Shown here: positions 33,435-44,452 of the stretch, piece after piece | Layout: each line of letters begins with the position of its first letter | Position numbering within the stretch: the stretch's first letter is position 1 | NCBI GenBank assembly: GCA_009760855.2 | Contig: WPIO01000070.1 | Span: 2,040,501 to 2,104,500, forward strand | DNA from: Cristatella mucedo | Taxonomy: Eukaryota > Bryozoa > Phylactolaemata > Cristatellidae | DNA: 64,000 nt | Direction of reading: 5' to 3' | Notes under the pieces: generated by a model | Databases searched by the model: none | The model's input: only the letters and a program-made list of their open reading frames with translations | What the model was told of the DNA's origin: nothing | Made by a program: the position numbers and the translations under genes

Positions 33435-33960
33435 TATATTTAGGTCTTTCCATTGGCTAGGTGACCGGGTTCATGGGTACTAACCTATTCCAGCTACTCC
33501 CCCTACTATCCATACTAGTTCTTGGCCCTTCGGCAGGCCCCACAGCAACAGTGGTTCAATTGTGATCAATCGGGTACACAATACTTTATATAATACACGT
33601 TCATGTGCTACATAACTAGACAAGTCTACAGGGATTATCGCACACACCACTGACTGTAGGGGCTCGAGATAATGCTGCAAGGACTCACAAATGCATTAGT
33701 TGCTCAGTCCTCTTACGGAGTCCTGCGGTTGCACCCACTTCATTCCAAGAGTACAATCGTGAGCCGTCGAAGATCCGGCTAGCTGAGAATCTGCTTGGAT
33801 AGTCGGAGTCGACGTATACCCCAGTCGAGTGCTCCGGCCAAAAGAGGAAGAGAACGCCATCTCGAGTTCAGGTCCTCGGGCCTCTGACTTTTCCAGGATT
33901 AGGTGAGGCCCAGCTCGACCTATTAAATATCAGTGGCTTCACCTACAATAGGGTACAGCT
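33435..33960 (+). repeat. LTR-like repeat, member 2
   Basis: It shares the ACCGGGTTC start and the CTGCTTGGATAGTCGGAGTCGAC...CAGTCGAGTGCTCC blocks with 7195-7950. It is shorter by about 230 bp. Its class is unknown. Confidence 0.4.
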
Positions 33961-34114
33961 ATTCAACACAGCCCCATCAATCCCAATCTAACGTAGCCCA
34001 AGCTGCTCTGCTTAGCCCTGTTAAGTGTTCTTACAGCTCGAACTCGAGGGCATTCAACCATCTTACTTCCCCTCCCCACTTTCCTACCCTTAGGTACTGA
34101 GCCTTTAAGGTGTC

Positions 34115-34390
34115 GTCTGAATTCAGCTAGGAAGCAGTTGACATATTGATTAGTATGGAAGTAGCAGCTCAATACGGTTAAAGAGGATTGCTATTGTCGG
34201 CAGCAGGAGAGTAGCTGTCATTGAGCAAGCATTGTGGAAGTGAGTTCTAAAGTCTAGAACATGCAGAGCAAAAGATTGTGTCGCTAACGGTCTTTAAGCA
34301 GAGGAACAAAACGGCTAATTTATTGTCCATAAAGCACCTGCCGGCATGCGGAGGCTAAAACTGATGCAGCAGTTCAGCTAACTATGACGT
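34115..34390 (-). mobile_element. LINE-B fragment
   Basis: A reversed C-terminal piece from the YFHTNQYVNC block to LAELLHQF-like sequence. Both ends are truncated. Confidence 0.6.
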
Positions 34391-34629
34391 TTTTTTATTT
34401 CTTCTAGACTAAACTAGAGTGGACAAAAAAGGCCAAAAACTGGCCTCAACGTGAGCTGCCAGCACAAACGATTACAAATAGCCAAGCCATAAATCAACCA
34501 CTGTTTGCTCCTTTTTCAGTTGGATATTATAGGGCATGCACTCAGTGTAGGTCAACTGCCAAGGGTAATCCAAATAGACTTTCAAGATATGAGTCGCCCT
34601 CTTTTTACATTCATCTCGGTTTCTTTGGC

Positions 34630-35205
34630 TCCAAACTTGCCGGTCTACCGACCTCTGCAATCAAAACTTACCAGTGGGTCAAATTCATGTTTTCAAATTC
34701 ATTTTTACCGACTTGCAATAGCTTCCAATCAAGCAGTATATTGTTCCATTCACTTGTTTAGAGTCTTTGCTCACTTTTAGGTTCCTTCATTTGACGGCCC
34801 CAGCCTACCTAACAGAAGTACTCCCAACCCAGCCTAGGTTTCGTACCAGCTGTTCTTCTGACTTATATTCGTATAGCCAAGCCTCAAAGCTACTTCGAAA
34901 TTCCAAAGACAGTGCCTTGAGGGTGTATACTCCCATAGTGTGGAAGTCACTACCGTCACAAAGTCTCCTCATGGAATTACGAAAGAAGCTAACAATGCAC
35001 CTGATCATCAGACCATTCACTGGGTTCTTGTGACGTGTCTTTCTCGTGTTATTGAGTGCTAACACGGTGTATGTCACGACTAAACGTATTGTGCACATTG
35101 ACATCATGCAAGTAAGCACTAACCATTCGACTATGTTACCTCAATGGCATATTTGAAGTGGCCAGAAAGAGATACGCTCCCTGAGGTTGCTATGCAAAGG
35201 TGTTT
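34630..35205 (+). mobile_element. LINE-A2 3' part
   Basis: The open frame 34767-35033 reads LTFRFLHLTAPAYLTEVLP and FTGFL at the end, the diverged counterpart of LTFRSLHSMAPAYLSDILP and FSGSL. The 3' UTR and a damaged tail follow (GTGGCCAGAAAGAGAT...CTGAGGTTGCTATG). Confidence 0.65.
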
Positions 35206-35489
35206 TTGCCCATATTCACCGTGCTATTCTAGCTAAAAACTATCCAAGCATAGCTATCCATATACTATCCAACCTGACTATAGGTATTGCTAATCAGTTA
35301 TTCCCTTTTACACCATCTTAATTGCACTGTTCTGTGTATTTGAATATTTAAGAATACTCTGGAAAGTTGTTATTAACGTCATCACGCATGCACTGTTTAC
35401 TCTATCCCACCAAGTTTCAGCTGTCAATTCAAATAGTTCAAGCTGTTTTTGTGACTTCATAATTTTAGAATAGTAACGAAAATAATGCA

Positions 35490-35845
35490 TTTAATAATAT
35501 TAGACAGTGAGTCAGGCAGTTCACTAAATTCAGTGCAGAAAGCACCACATAACTTATCATGATGAATGTCAAAATTATCCATAGCGAGTACTGGATCGAT
35601 TCCTTGCAGACAGAATGGAAATGAGTGCAGAGAAATATGAGATAAACAAGGACTTGGTACCTGGTGGGCGATAGACTACTTCCACCATCGGTATGTTGCT
35701 GGCGGGTGAAATCAAGGCAATAGATTCGAAAGACTGTTTCAAGGTTACTAGAATGGCTTGAAGTTTAATTTCGAGCTCGTGATAACAGCGACTCCACCTC
35801 CAGTTTTCATAGATTTAGGGGAGTGACAGAAGTTTTGATTGATCT
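35490..35845 (-). mobile_element. LINE endonuclease-domain fragment
   Basis: The minus strand gives KTGGGVAVI, then VEVVYRPPGTKSLF (the VVYRPP block of CR1/L2 endonucleases), then NFDIHHDKLCGAF...EFSELPDSL, a decayed GDFNIH block. It is the only EN piece in the window not obviously of LINE-B wording, so it may be the A or A2 endonuclease. Confidence 0.6.
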
Positions 35846-35859
35846 AGGGGTGTGAAAGA

Positions 35860-37480
35860 AGCATGGAAGTTTGGTTAATGGTAGCATGGACAGTGTCAGC
35901 ACTCATAAGTACATAAAAGACGAATCACAGAGACCCACTGAATAGGGTCAACAATAGATGCTTTTATAATTTCTTTTTTAATGTAGACAAATCAGGAAAT
36001 GTCTTGAAGCAGGTCGGGAGTGAGTTCCAGGCTGTGGGATCATACGAACTAAAGGCACGGTCTCCAAAGGATTTGAGGTTTTTATTAGGTATAGTTAAAC
36101 AGTTAGATTCCGGGAAGCAGGTGCTTCGATGCTTTGCCTAGTAGGGGAGTAGAATTAATCGGTAGACTGGAGCCAAATAATGAAGGGACCTGCAAGTCGG
36201 TGACAAAGCATTGAAGTCGATACGTCGTATGACTGTTAGCCATTGCAGGTCGGCAAAAAGCCGTGTGACCTGGCAACTGTGACACTCACGACTGAAAAGC
36301 ATAGATGCAGACTTTTTCAGCTGCAGTTTGGTCCTGATTGGCCGGTAGGCCAGTAAACGGTGAGTTGCAAAGGTCAACACGAGTTTTCACAAGTGCATTG
36401 ACCAAGTTGGTGGTGTTATACCTGTCTAAACAAGCCCGAAGTTTAGCAATGTTATATAGCTAAAAGTAGGCAAACTTGGCTGTCAAGCTGATGCAGTCAT
36501 CCAACGAATATCACTCTGGAATATGGCACCTAGGTTTTGAGCCGGTGGAACCGATTTTAAGCTTTTGTCTTTCCAATTTCCATATCATCTTGGTTGTTCC
36601 ATAAGTCGTAAATTGGTTTTATCATCATGCAATTTAAGAAAATTCGCTGCCATCCATGTGCGGATGTCATCAATAAATATAGCAAGGGAGTTGAGAGATC
36701 TTGATGTGCTTGAAGGCTGGGTGGGATCAAAGCAAAGGTACAACTGAGTGTCATCCGCATGATAGGGAAAGCCTAGATCGTGCTTGGCAATTGCATCGGC
36801 AAGAGGGAGAGTGTAAACCGTGAAAAACACGAGACCGAGCACTGATCCCAGAGATACCCCATATTTAGGAGTTCCTATGCTTTTATGATTTTAGTCCATT
36901 CACATCAATACTGTGGAGTCTCCCACTGAGATGGGACATCAACCATTGCAATGAAGTGCCAGTGAGGCCAAGTCGAGATGAGAGGCACTCAAGAAGGACC
37001 GAAACATCGAGCAACACAAGCAGAAATACTCTACCTAAATCCACTTTTCTAAGCAGGTACACCTGACGCAATTCTTACTCTGTGGATTGATTTGCCTCAA
37101 ACCAGACTGACACTTGCTAACAAGGTGAGCCGTGGTGGCACACTAGGTGAGGCGGTTGCTTTCACGACCTCGGTCCCGAGGTCGTGGGTTCGATTCCTGA
37201 AGCGGGTGATTCTTTATCGCCACTGCAAGCGGTGGTGATAGCCGTTAAGGCTCTTCTGTCGCTTTACAAAAAAGAGGCTGTTTAGTCAGCTAGGATTTAA
37301 TTATTTAATATGTGGGTTCAGCTGATCCGCCATGACTCATTGCAGTATCTTTAATACTAACTGCACGAGAGAGACTGGGCGGGAGTTGGTAAACTTTTCA
37401 TGGTCTGCTGTTGCTTTCTTGAGTGGTGGCCTGACTATAGCCTTTTTAACCGTTGCTGTGACCTAACCTGAGGCTAATGA
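35860..37480 (-). mobile_element. LINE-A copy with nested SINE-1
   Basis: It starts in the 3' UTR (the tail is missing) and continues through the C-terminal domain (minus frame SATCRSLHYLAPVYR), the thumb, a damaged YADD (YHADDTQLYLCFDPTQPSST, 36.75 kb) and motif A. SINE-1 interrupts at 37125-37310, and the copy resumes with the RT start region. Confidence 0.75.
37125..37310 (+). mobile_element. SINE-1 copy
   Basis: A near-consensus head: GGTGGCACACTAGGTGAGG, the perfect palindrome GACCTCGGTCCCGAGGTC and an exact B box GGTTCGATTCC (37187-37197). The body has the CCACTGCAAGCGGTGG hairpin, and the tail is GAGGCTGTTTAGTCAGC with ATTTAATTATTTAAT. It lies inside a reversed LINE-A copy. Confidence 0.9.
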
Positions 37481-37819
37481 CATTTTAATGATGCTAGTTG
37501 TGCATGGCACTTGCAGATCAATGCATTATAGAAGCAGGAGACCAAATGTATTCAAAGTATGAGATTCATGTGCCTGCTGTAGCATCTGTGATGCCTTGAT
37601 CTGTTCAGTGACTTAGGGACCAAATGATTAGTACTCCAGTTCTCTTCTGCCAGGACAAGGCCCAAAAATTGGAATTTCCATGTTATTATGCGATAGTAAA
37701 ACGGTGGAACATTGAGTTTAAGTGAACAGCCCATTGATCCTGCATGTGCCCCTTCGTCCATGCATGTCTGCATACAATAATATTTATTCAATTTTTATAG
37801 TAAAAAATAAATGGTACCA
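37481..37819. other. unassigned spacer
   Basis: I see nothing supportable. The small ORFs at 37552-37791 (-) and 37722-37904 (+) have no recognisable content, and the second runs into LINE-A. Confidence 0.3.
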
Positions 37820-39578
37820 TTATGTATGTACACTAAAGTCTCTCTGCTTGCCCTGCTTGATCTTTCAGGAGCATTTCTTACTATTGTATTCAAAGTTCTT
37901 CTAGAGCATCTGGAATTTCGCCTGGGCATTACTAGCACTGTTCTGGAAAGATTCAGGTCCTATGTCAGTGGGAGACTCCAGAGTGTTGATGTGAAGTGAC
38001 AGAGATCAACCGCAGAACCACTTAAGTACTAGATACCTCATGGCTTTGACCTTGGTCTGCTTCTTTTTGCAATCTATATTCCCGTCTTGCCGATGCAATC
38101 CCCAAGCAAACTAAATCTAATCTTTTAATTCTATGCCGATGATACTCCGTTGCACATTTGGTTTGATCCCTCAAACCCCTCCAGCACGTTCAATTTTCTA
38201 CATACCCTTGGTGCATGGTTTGATGACATCGGCACATGGATGGCAGCAAACTTTACTAAATTGAATTACTGCCAAACCAACTTACTTGTTATGGGTAAAC
38301 CTAGCATGATTATAAATTGTAAAACCTGAAGCTCAAAATCGGCTCAGCAAACTTATCGTCTGCTGAATCTACATCTAATCGAGGTGTCCTATTCCAAAGT
38401 GACCTTGCATTAGACCGCCACATCTTTGCTGCTCAGTCAAGTCTGCCAACTTTCAGCTACATAACATTGCGTAAATTTGGGCTTTTTTACACAGTGACAC
38501 CACATCTAAATGGGTCCGTGCATTTGTGACACTTCGTGTTGACTACTGTAACTGACTGCTTGCTAGTCTACCTGCCTGTGCAGTCAGGTACTTACACTTG
38601 GTGCCAAACTCTGCAGCTAGGCTCATCTGTCGTCAACGTCGCAATTGCCACATCAAAACGCATCTTGCTGACTCAAGCTAACCTATCGGAACAACTCCCA
38701 CACCGGGAAACATCGTATAATTCCCTGTTCTCACGTCAATCATTTAGCCATACCTAATGCGATCCTCAAAACCGTTGAAAACCGTGCCTTTTGTAGGTAT
38801 AATCTCTAATTCTGGAAATCACTGCCGACACACCTCACAACGTCACGTGACATTACGCAAAATAATCTTGAAACACCTTTTTATTACAGCATTTATTGGG
38901 ACTTTGTGATCCGTCCCTAGTGTGCACATACCTGCTTATGCTATGCCGCCTGCTTTTTAATGTTACAACCAAACGTTTGGTAATGGTTTCTATGTAGAAT
39001 AATAATAATAATAATAATGCACTTGATAAAGCGCCCTCAGAGAACTTAATCTCTCTCTCTAGGTGCTTTACATTTGCTGCAAAGGGAAATGCAATTGAAT
39101 GGTGAGTAAAATCATGCTTGATAAACAAACAACATGAATGACATGGTTAGGGGTGACATGCACAGGGTCAGCATGCAAATGTGGTTAGCGGCAGTATGCA
39201 CAGTGTCAGCACGCATAAGCACATGAAGGACGGATCACAGGGACCCACTAAATGCAACCCTAAATAGGTGTGTTTTCAAGTTCTTTTTAAATGTTGTCAG
39301 GTCAGGGATGTTCTGACGCAGGTCGGGAGGGAGTTCCAGGCTTTGGAAGCATACGAACTACATGCACGATCTCCAAAGGATGTAAGGTTTGTACGAGGTA
39401 TTTTTAGACTGTTGGATTTCGAAAAGCGGGTGGTACGATGCCTGGCCTGGTGGGGGAGTATATCTGAGAGATAGGCTGGAGCCAAAGAATAAGGGGACCT
39501 AAAAGTGAGCGACAAAATCTCTTTAAAGTGCCTAGAGAGTGATGCAGTTCTCTGAGGGTGCTATAACAATTTATTATT
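37820..39578 (+). mobile_element. LINE-A copy, decayed, interrupted by opposite-strand LINE-A
   Basis: It covers motif A (LLDLSGAFLTIVFKVLLEHL), decayed YADD (TATGCCGATGATACTC), the thumb, and the C-terminal part to about 38970. The separate hairpin tail at 39524-39578 (AAAGTGCC...GGTGCTAT) fits as its displaced 3' end, with the reversed copy at 38998-39523 inserted between them. Confidence 0.65.
38998..39523 (-). mobile_element. LINE-A 3' part nested in LINE-A 3' UTR
   Basis: An (AAT)n tail with stem AAAGCACC/GGCGCTTT (one mismatch), the full 3' UTR, then minus-frame residues NSLPTCVRTSL, SSYASKA and LTFRSPYSLAPAYLSDILP. It is truncated at the VLSLTFRS block. Confidence 0.8.
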
Positions 39579-39584
39579 AACAAT

Positions 39585-39735
39585 ATAATTATCAATTCAT
39601 TTACATAGACCCTTAAGTTAAACCTAATTCATTTGTTCAAACACGTTACAAATAACTAAGGCTTCTAATCCAAGACCTTGTTTCTTAAGCTGAGCATCTT
39701 ACCCTCTGGCTAAAACAGAGAGGCTTATGTTTGCA
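39585..39735 (-). mobile_element. SINE-2 copy, diverged
   Basis: The minus strand reads AGCCAGAGGGTAAGATGCTC (A-box-like), AACAAGGTCTTGGATTAGAAG, then GAATTAGGTTTAACTTAAGGG and CTATGTAAATGAATT. The order and the AAATGAATT end match SINE-2. The hairpin is largely decayed, so this is the least certain member. Confidence 0.45.
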
Positions 39736-39881
39736 CGCTATCCGTGCCTAATGCCTATGCCAACAGCCTGCCCTACTATCTGATATAGTATGCATCTTTT
39801 CATCTATTAATGGTATGTATGCGAGCATGTTGCTGCAATATCAATGCTTTAGGTAAGCTACGGTGTTATTAGGATTCCACA

Positions 39882-39942
39882 ATGCTTACGGATGCAAGAG
39901 CAGACGATTCAAATGACCAGCAGCACGTACCACCTGAAGAAG
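39882..39942 (+). CDS. candidate first coding exon of a CARD-like gene
   Basis: ATG at 39882 opens a 20-codon hydrophilic, acidic frame (MLTDARADDSNDQQHVPPEE plus one base) that ends at AAG followed by GTATCT, a reasonable 5' splice site. The left-over base is in phase with the exon starting at 44453. There is no expression evidence, and the exon is too short to be convincing alone. Confidence 0.25.
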
Positions 39943-40456
39943 GTATCTGTATTAACTCTTATTATTGGTCTTCCTTAGTCTTTCTTGGTTATACTTTTGG
40001 GCCATTATTGGTGTATTTCGTTTCCATTTTTGACACGAGAATGTAAATACCCGTCTGTCGCAACTTGTGGTATTACTTAGTGTGAAACCGTATGCGTGAA
40101 AGAAATATTTAGGCTAAACTATGCTTAATCTAGTATTGTTATAAAATCTGACCTACACCCTGGGCATGGCTGCCTTTTACCACGTACATTGCTGCATGTG
40201 CATATACACATAAACAGTCAGGTCACTGAAGGATATGATGGCTTGGTGACTGTCCCGGATGTGCTAAATCCGGACAGCACTCTAAAGCTCTTTGCTAGGA
40301 GAAGTTGTATTTCAGCCAGCTGGTGGCTAGAGCTTTGACATATGCATCCAATGAGTAAGAGACCCACTCGTGTCCTGCCACTAGCTGTGGACTCTTTGTG
40401 CTGCTCTACCTCAGGGCTCCCGGGATTCCTAATCAGCCGTTTGGCCCTAAACAGAC

Positions 40457-40630
40457 GCCGTGATGGCACACTAGGTAAGGCGGTTGCTTTCACGACCTCG
40501 GTCCCGAGGTCGTGGGTTCGATTCCTGCGGTGGGCGATCCTTTATCGTCAATGCAAGCGGTGGTGATAGCCGTAAAGGCTCTTCTGTCGCTATACAAAAA
40601 GAGGCTGTTTAATCAGCTAGGATTTTTTTT
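40457..40630 (+). mobile_element. SINE-1 copy
   Basis: A consensus-quality head: GATGGCACACTAGGTAAGG, GACCTCGGTCCCGAGGTC and the exact B box GGTTCGATTCC (40518-40528). The body and the tail GAGGCTGTTTAATCAGC plus T-run follow. Flanks AAACAGAC (40449-40456) and AAATAGAC (40631-40638) form a 7-of-8 target-site duplication. Confidence 0.9.
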
Positions 40631-40894
40631 AAATAGACAGTCACGTTTTATTTACATTTATTAAATGTGATAGCCGTGCTGCTAGTGCATGGGACTAGCT
40701 GCTTTTATAATTGGTTTGAGTGAAATGATGCTAACACGTTTATTCTGGAAGCATATTTTGTCGCTATATATGCATCCAACAAAGGTGTTGCCTATAGAAA
40801 GGCATTATTTTCCATATTTTGTGGCAGTCCTGTTTGTGTAACACAACATCATGTCGATAGTGATGATCGGTTCTTAAGGTTGCATATGTGGATG

Positions 40895-40895
<1 letters not shown>

Positions 40896-40974
<79 letters not shown>
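40896..40974 (+). repeat. (AC)n microsatellite, left arm
   Basis: Almost pure AC repeat of about 38 units directly upstream of the LINE-A 5' junction. The long HTHT/CVCV frames across it are artefacts. Confidence 0.95.
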
Positions 40975-40975
<1 letters not shown>

Positions 40976-43083
40976 TCATCATTGGTAGATAGCTGTAACA
41001 CGACACTAGCTGACACGCTATACGAGTTTGTCCGTCTGACAAAGCGCACTGTGCGCCCCCGCCCAGACGGCCTATGGTTTACCTCAGACATTAAACTAGC
41101 CAAGTCTACTAAACGAAGGCTTGAAAAAGCATACAAAAGATCAGGACTAACAGTCCATCGACAGGCATATGAAGACTACTGTAGGTCGTACCAATCAACC
41201 CTAGCAAAGGCTAAGTCTATCGTACCAATCAATCCTAGCAAAGGCTAAGTCTAGTTTTTATAAAAACATTGTTGAATCACAGATGCACAATCCAAAATGC
41301 TGATGTCGACAATAAACCATCTCCTCAACCGTTCCCAGATTAGCTCCTTACCTGATGATCCTAATGATGATCTAGCCGATCGCTTCTCTCGATTCTTTGT
41401 GCAGAAGATAGACAAGATCAGGGAATCCATCCCTGCGATGGCAATCTCCCCACTAAAATGCTGTTCCTCGGTTCCTGGCTGCACCTCAATGTCTGCATTT
41501 AATCAGGTCACTAGTGATCTAGTCCTAAAGTTCGTATCTCAATCCAAAAAGACAACAAGTCCTCTGGACCCTATTCCCACTGTCCTGCTCCTACATTGCA
41601 TTGATCCGCTGCTGCCATGCATAACTAACATAATTAATATGTCATTAGCCTCAGGTCATGTCCCAGCACCTTTCAAAAAAGCTGTAGTCAGGCCACTTCT
41701 CAAGAAAACTACACTTGACCAAGAGAACTTGAGCAACTACCGCCCAGTTTCCCTTCTACCATTCCTATCAAAGACACTCGAACGGGTCGTGGCGGACCAG
41801 CTGAACTTGTATATCGAAACCTCACACCTTGCTAGTAAGTTCCAGACTGGCTTTAGAGCTAATCACTCCAAAGAGTCAGCATTGCTTCGGGTATACAACG
41901 ACCTACTTAAGAATGCAGACGTGGGTACAGTGTCTCTGCTTGTTTTGCTTGATCTTTCGGCAGCTTTTGATACCATCGATCACAAAGTTCTTCTAGAGCG
42001 CCTCTCATGTCGCCTGGGCATCACTGGCACTGCTCTGCAGTGGTTCAGGTCCTATCTCAGTGGGAGACTCCAGAGTATTGACGTGAATGGATAAAGATCA
42101 TGTGAAGTACCTCTGAAATATGGAGTACCTCAGGGCTCAGTGCTAGGTCCGGTTCTTTCATGGTTTATACTCTGCCTCTTGCTGATGTGATTGCCAAGCA
42201 CAATCTAGGCTTTCACTTCTATGCAGATGACACTCAGTTAAACCTTTGCTTTGATCCCTCCCATGCTTGGAGCACCTCAAAATCTCTAAACTCTCTAGCT
42301 GCATGCATTGATGACATCCGCACATGCGTGGCAGCGAATTTTCTGAAACTTAACGATGATAAAACTAACTTACTAGTTTTGGGCAAACCCAGTGTGATCC
42401 AGAGATTGGAAAGGCTGACTCTCAAAATTGGCTCTGCCAGCATATCTCCAGTTGAATCAGCTCGAAATCTAGGTTTCATATTCCAAAGCGACCTCTCGTT
42501 AGACGACCATATCAGCTCCACAGTCAAATCTGCCTATTTTCAGCCTCATAACATTGCTAAAATTCGGGCTTGTTTAGATAAAGATACTACATCTAAGTTG
42601 GTCCATGCATTCGTGACATCCCGTCTCGACTTCTGCAACTCGCTGCTTACTGGCCTACCAGCCTGTGCGATCAGGCGATTGCAGCTGGTGCAAAACTCTG
42701 CAGCTAGGCTTGTCTGTCGTGAGCGTCGCAGTTGCCACATTACTCCACTTCTCGCCTACCTGCACTGGCTACCAGTCAAGCAACGGATTGCCTTCAAGGT
42801 TTTGTCGCTCACTTTTAAGTCCCTTCATTCAATGGCTCGAACCTATCTGTCAGATATACTACCCCATCAGGCTAAGCATCGTACCACCCGCTTTTCGGAA
42901 TCCAACAGTCTGGAAATACCTCATACAAACCTTAAATCCTTTGGAGACCGTGCATTTAGTTCATATGCTCCCAAAGCCTGGAACTCCCTCCCGACCTGCG
43001 TCAGAACATCCCCTGACCTGACCACATTTAAAAGGAACCTAAAAACACACCGATTTAGGACAGCATTTAGTGGGTCCCTGTGA
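40975..43083 (+). pseudogene. LINE-A ORF2 (linker-RT-C-terminal domain), broken
   Basis: Blocks in order: linker RPDGLWFTSDIKLAKSTKRR; the RT start APFKKAVVRPLLKK...NLSNYRPVSLLPFLSKTLERV; GFRANHSKESALLRVYND; motif [47 protein letters not shown]; thumb; SRLDFCNSLLTGLPACAIRR; HITPLLAYLHWLPVKQRI; end FRTAFSGSL with TGA at 43081-43083. Lesions: the 34-bp tandem duplication shifts the frame near 41220; GAA to TAA at 42092-42094; a 1-bp deletion near 42152 just after GVPQGS. No EN domain is present because of the 5' truncation. It resembles CR1/L2-clade ORF2, and closer placement needs a phylogeny. Confidence 0.9.
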
Positions 43084-43318
43084 TTCGTCCTTCATGTGCA
43101 TATGCGTGCTGACACTGTGCATGCTGGCACTAACCACATTTCCATGCTGACCCTGTGCATGTCACCCCTAACCATATTATTCATTTCGTTTTTTTTTTCA
43201 AGCATGATTTTACTTACCATTCAGTGGCATTTCACTTTACAGCAAATGTAAAGCGCCTAGAGAGAGATTAAGTTCTCTGAGGGCACTGTATCAAGTGAAT
43301 TATTATTATTATTATTAT

Positions 43319-43319
<1 letters not shown>
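40975..43319 (+). mobile_element. LINE-A, longest copy, inside an (AC)n tract
   Basis: This 2.35-kb, 5'-truncated insertion starts in the EN-RT linker (SSLVDSCNTTLADTL) and includes the complete RT, the C-terminal domain, the 3' UTR, the tail (AAAGCGCC...GGCACTGT) and (ATT)n. (AC)n sequence continues on both sides, so the element landed in a microsatellite or acquired the tract at its 5' junction. The ORF carries a 34-bp duplication (41186-41253), one nonsense codon and one deletion. Confidence 0.9.
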
Positions 43320-43320
<1 letters not shown>

Positions 43321-43363
<43 letters not shown>

Positions 43364-43413
43364 TGCATATGCAAACACACACACACACACATGCACACAC
43401 ACACACACACATG

Positions 43414-43466
<53 letters not shown>
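43321..43466 (+). repeat. (AC)n microsatellite, right arm
   Basis: AC repeat with ATGC interruptions, starting directly after the LINE-A (ATT)n tail. Together with the left arm it brackets the insertion. Confidence 0.95.
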
Positions 43467-43471
<5 letters not shown>

Positions 43472-43599
43472 TGCACTAGTACAGGTTGTAGTGTAAAGCC
43501 ATAAAATAAAGGAGCACCTGCTGCTATTTGAATGAGGTGGTTGAATCAGTGTACTTTTTATGCAGTTACGGCTTGGCGTCATGCTGGGAAAGATAGACA

Positions 43600-43765
43600 T
43601 ATTAACTGATTTAACAGCCTCATCAGTTCAGAGGCAGTAGAGCCTTTCTTGCTATGTCCACCCCTCTCGGTTGGCAATTAAGGATAGCCTGCTGCAGAAT
43701 TTGAACCCAGTACCTCGGCCGTGAAGAGCGCACACCTCACCTCGTGTGGTATACCATAAGGCTTT
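43600..43765 (-). mobile_element. SINE-1-related element, diverged
   Basis: The minus strand reads ATGGTATACCACACGAGGTGAGG (A-box region), GTACTGGGTTCAAATTCTGC (B box GGTTCAAATTC), AAGGCTCTACTGCC and the tail GAGGCTGTTAAATCAG. It is the same plan as SINE-1 with a different middle and is likely an older subfamily shared with 6795-6955. Confidence 0.65.
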
Positions 43766-44452
43766 TTTAAAAACCGCCTCCTGAATTAGAGTAGAAAGCT
43801 GCAGGTGAGACTAAGTCGGCCATTAAAACTTACTGAATAGGTAACGCAAACCTTGTATCTAGGCAAAAAATGGGCAACGGCAATGAGGTCAATTGGCTGG
43901 GTAAATGCAGGTGTCATGACGTTCACACATAGGGTCGTCCCCATGCATGCCTAGCAAGGGTTCGAGCTCAGCTTACTTTACCTGCTACCGCAAATATCTA
44001 TAACTTTTACAAAAGTATTCACTAGTCAAATTACGAGACTGATTTAATTTCCGATGTCATAAATTACAGGTTTTTGTAGTAGTAATCTGCTAGCCTGTAA
44101 GTGACAAGGCAAACATCAACATTTGCTGGACCTAAGCTGCCTTAGATGTAGCCACATCGTCAGGCCTTCAGAAGCGAACTGAAAAATTGACGCCGCCAAG
44201 TACGACTCTCACAATTTACAATTATTCTGCTTCGAGATATACTCGTAGCTGTCTGCTTAAATATCAGCCGACCTTCCTGACAAGCAGTATATTTTGGGTT
44301 AGAAAGGACCACTGCACGGAGTGGTGTTTGTGCCAGCCCTTCCCCAGTAGTATGGTCCATGCAGACTACTCTTGCTTGGAGTACGAAAGGTTGAAATGTG
44401 CCATCGATAATTATTTCTCGTTTACATTCAAACTTTGTGTTAATTTTTTTAG
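43766..44452. other. unassigned region (possible intron sequence)
   Basis: No repeats or ORFs worth calling. It ends with TAATTTTTTTAG, a good 3' splice site, at 44441-44452. Confidence 0.35.

Noticed and set aside
40457-40540. Possible tRNA genes (perfect B box GGTTCGATTCC)
   Set aside because: The heads continue into the SINE-1 body and do not fold into a full cloverleaf with an acceptor stem; they are SINEs.
40880-41248. Plus-strand ORF starting in a (HT)n peptide, and minus-strand (CV)n ORFs
   Set aside because: Translation of the (AC)n microsatellite fused to the LINE-A linker; not a gene.
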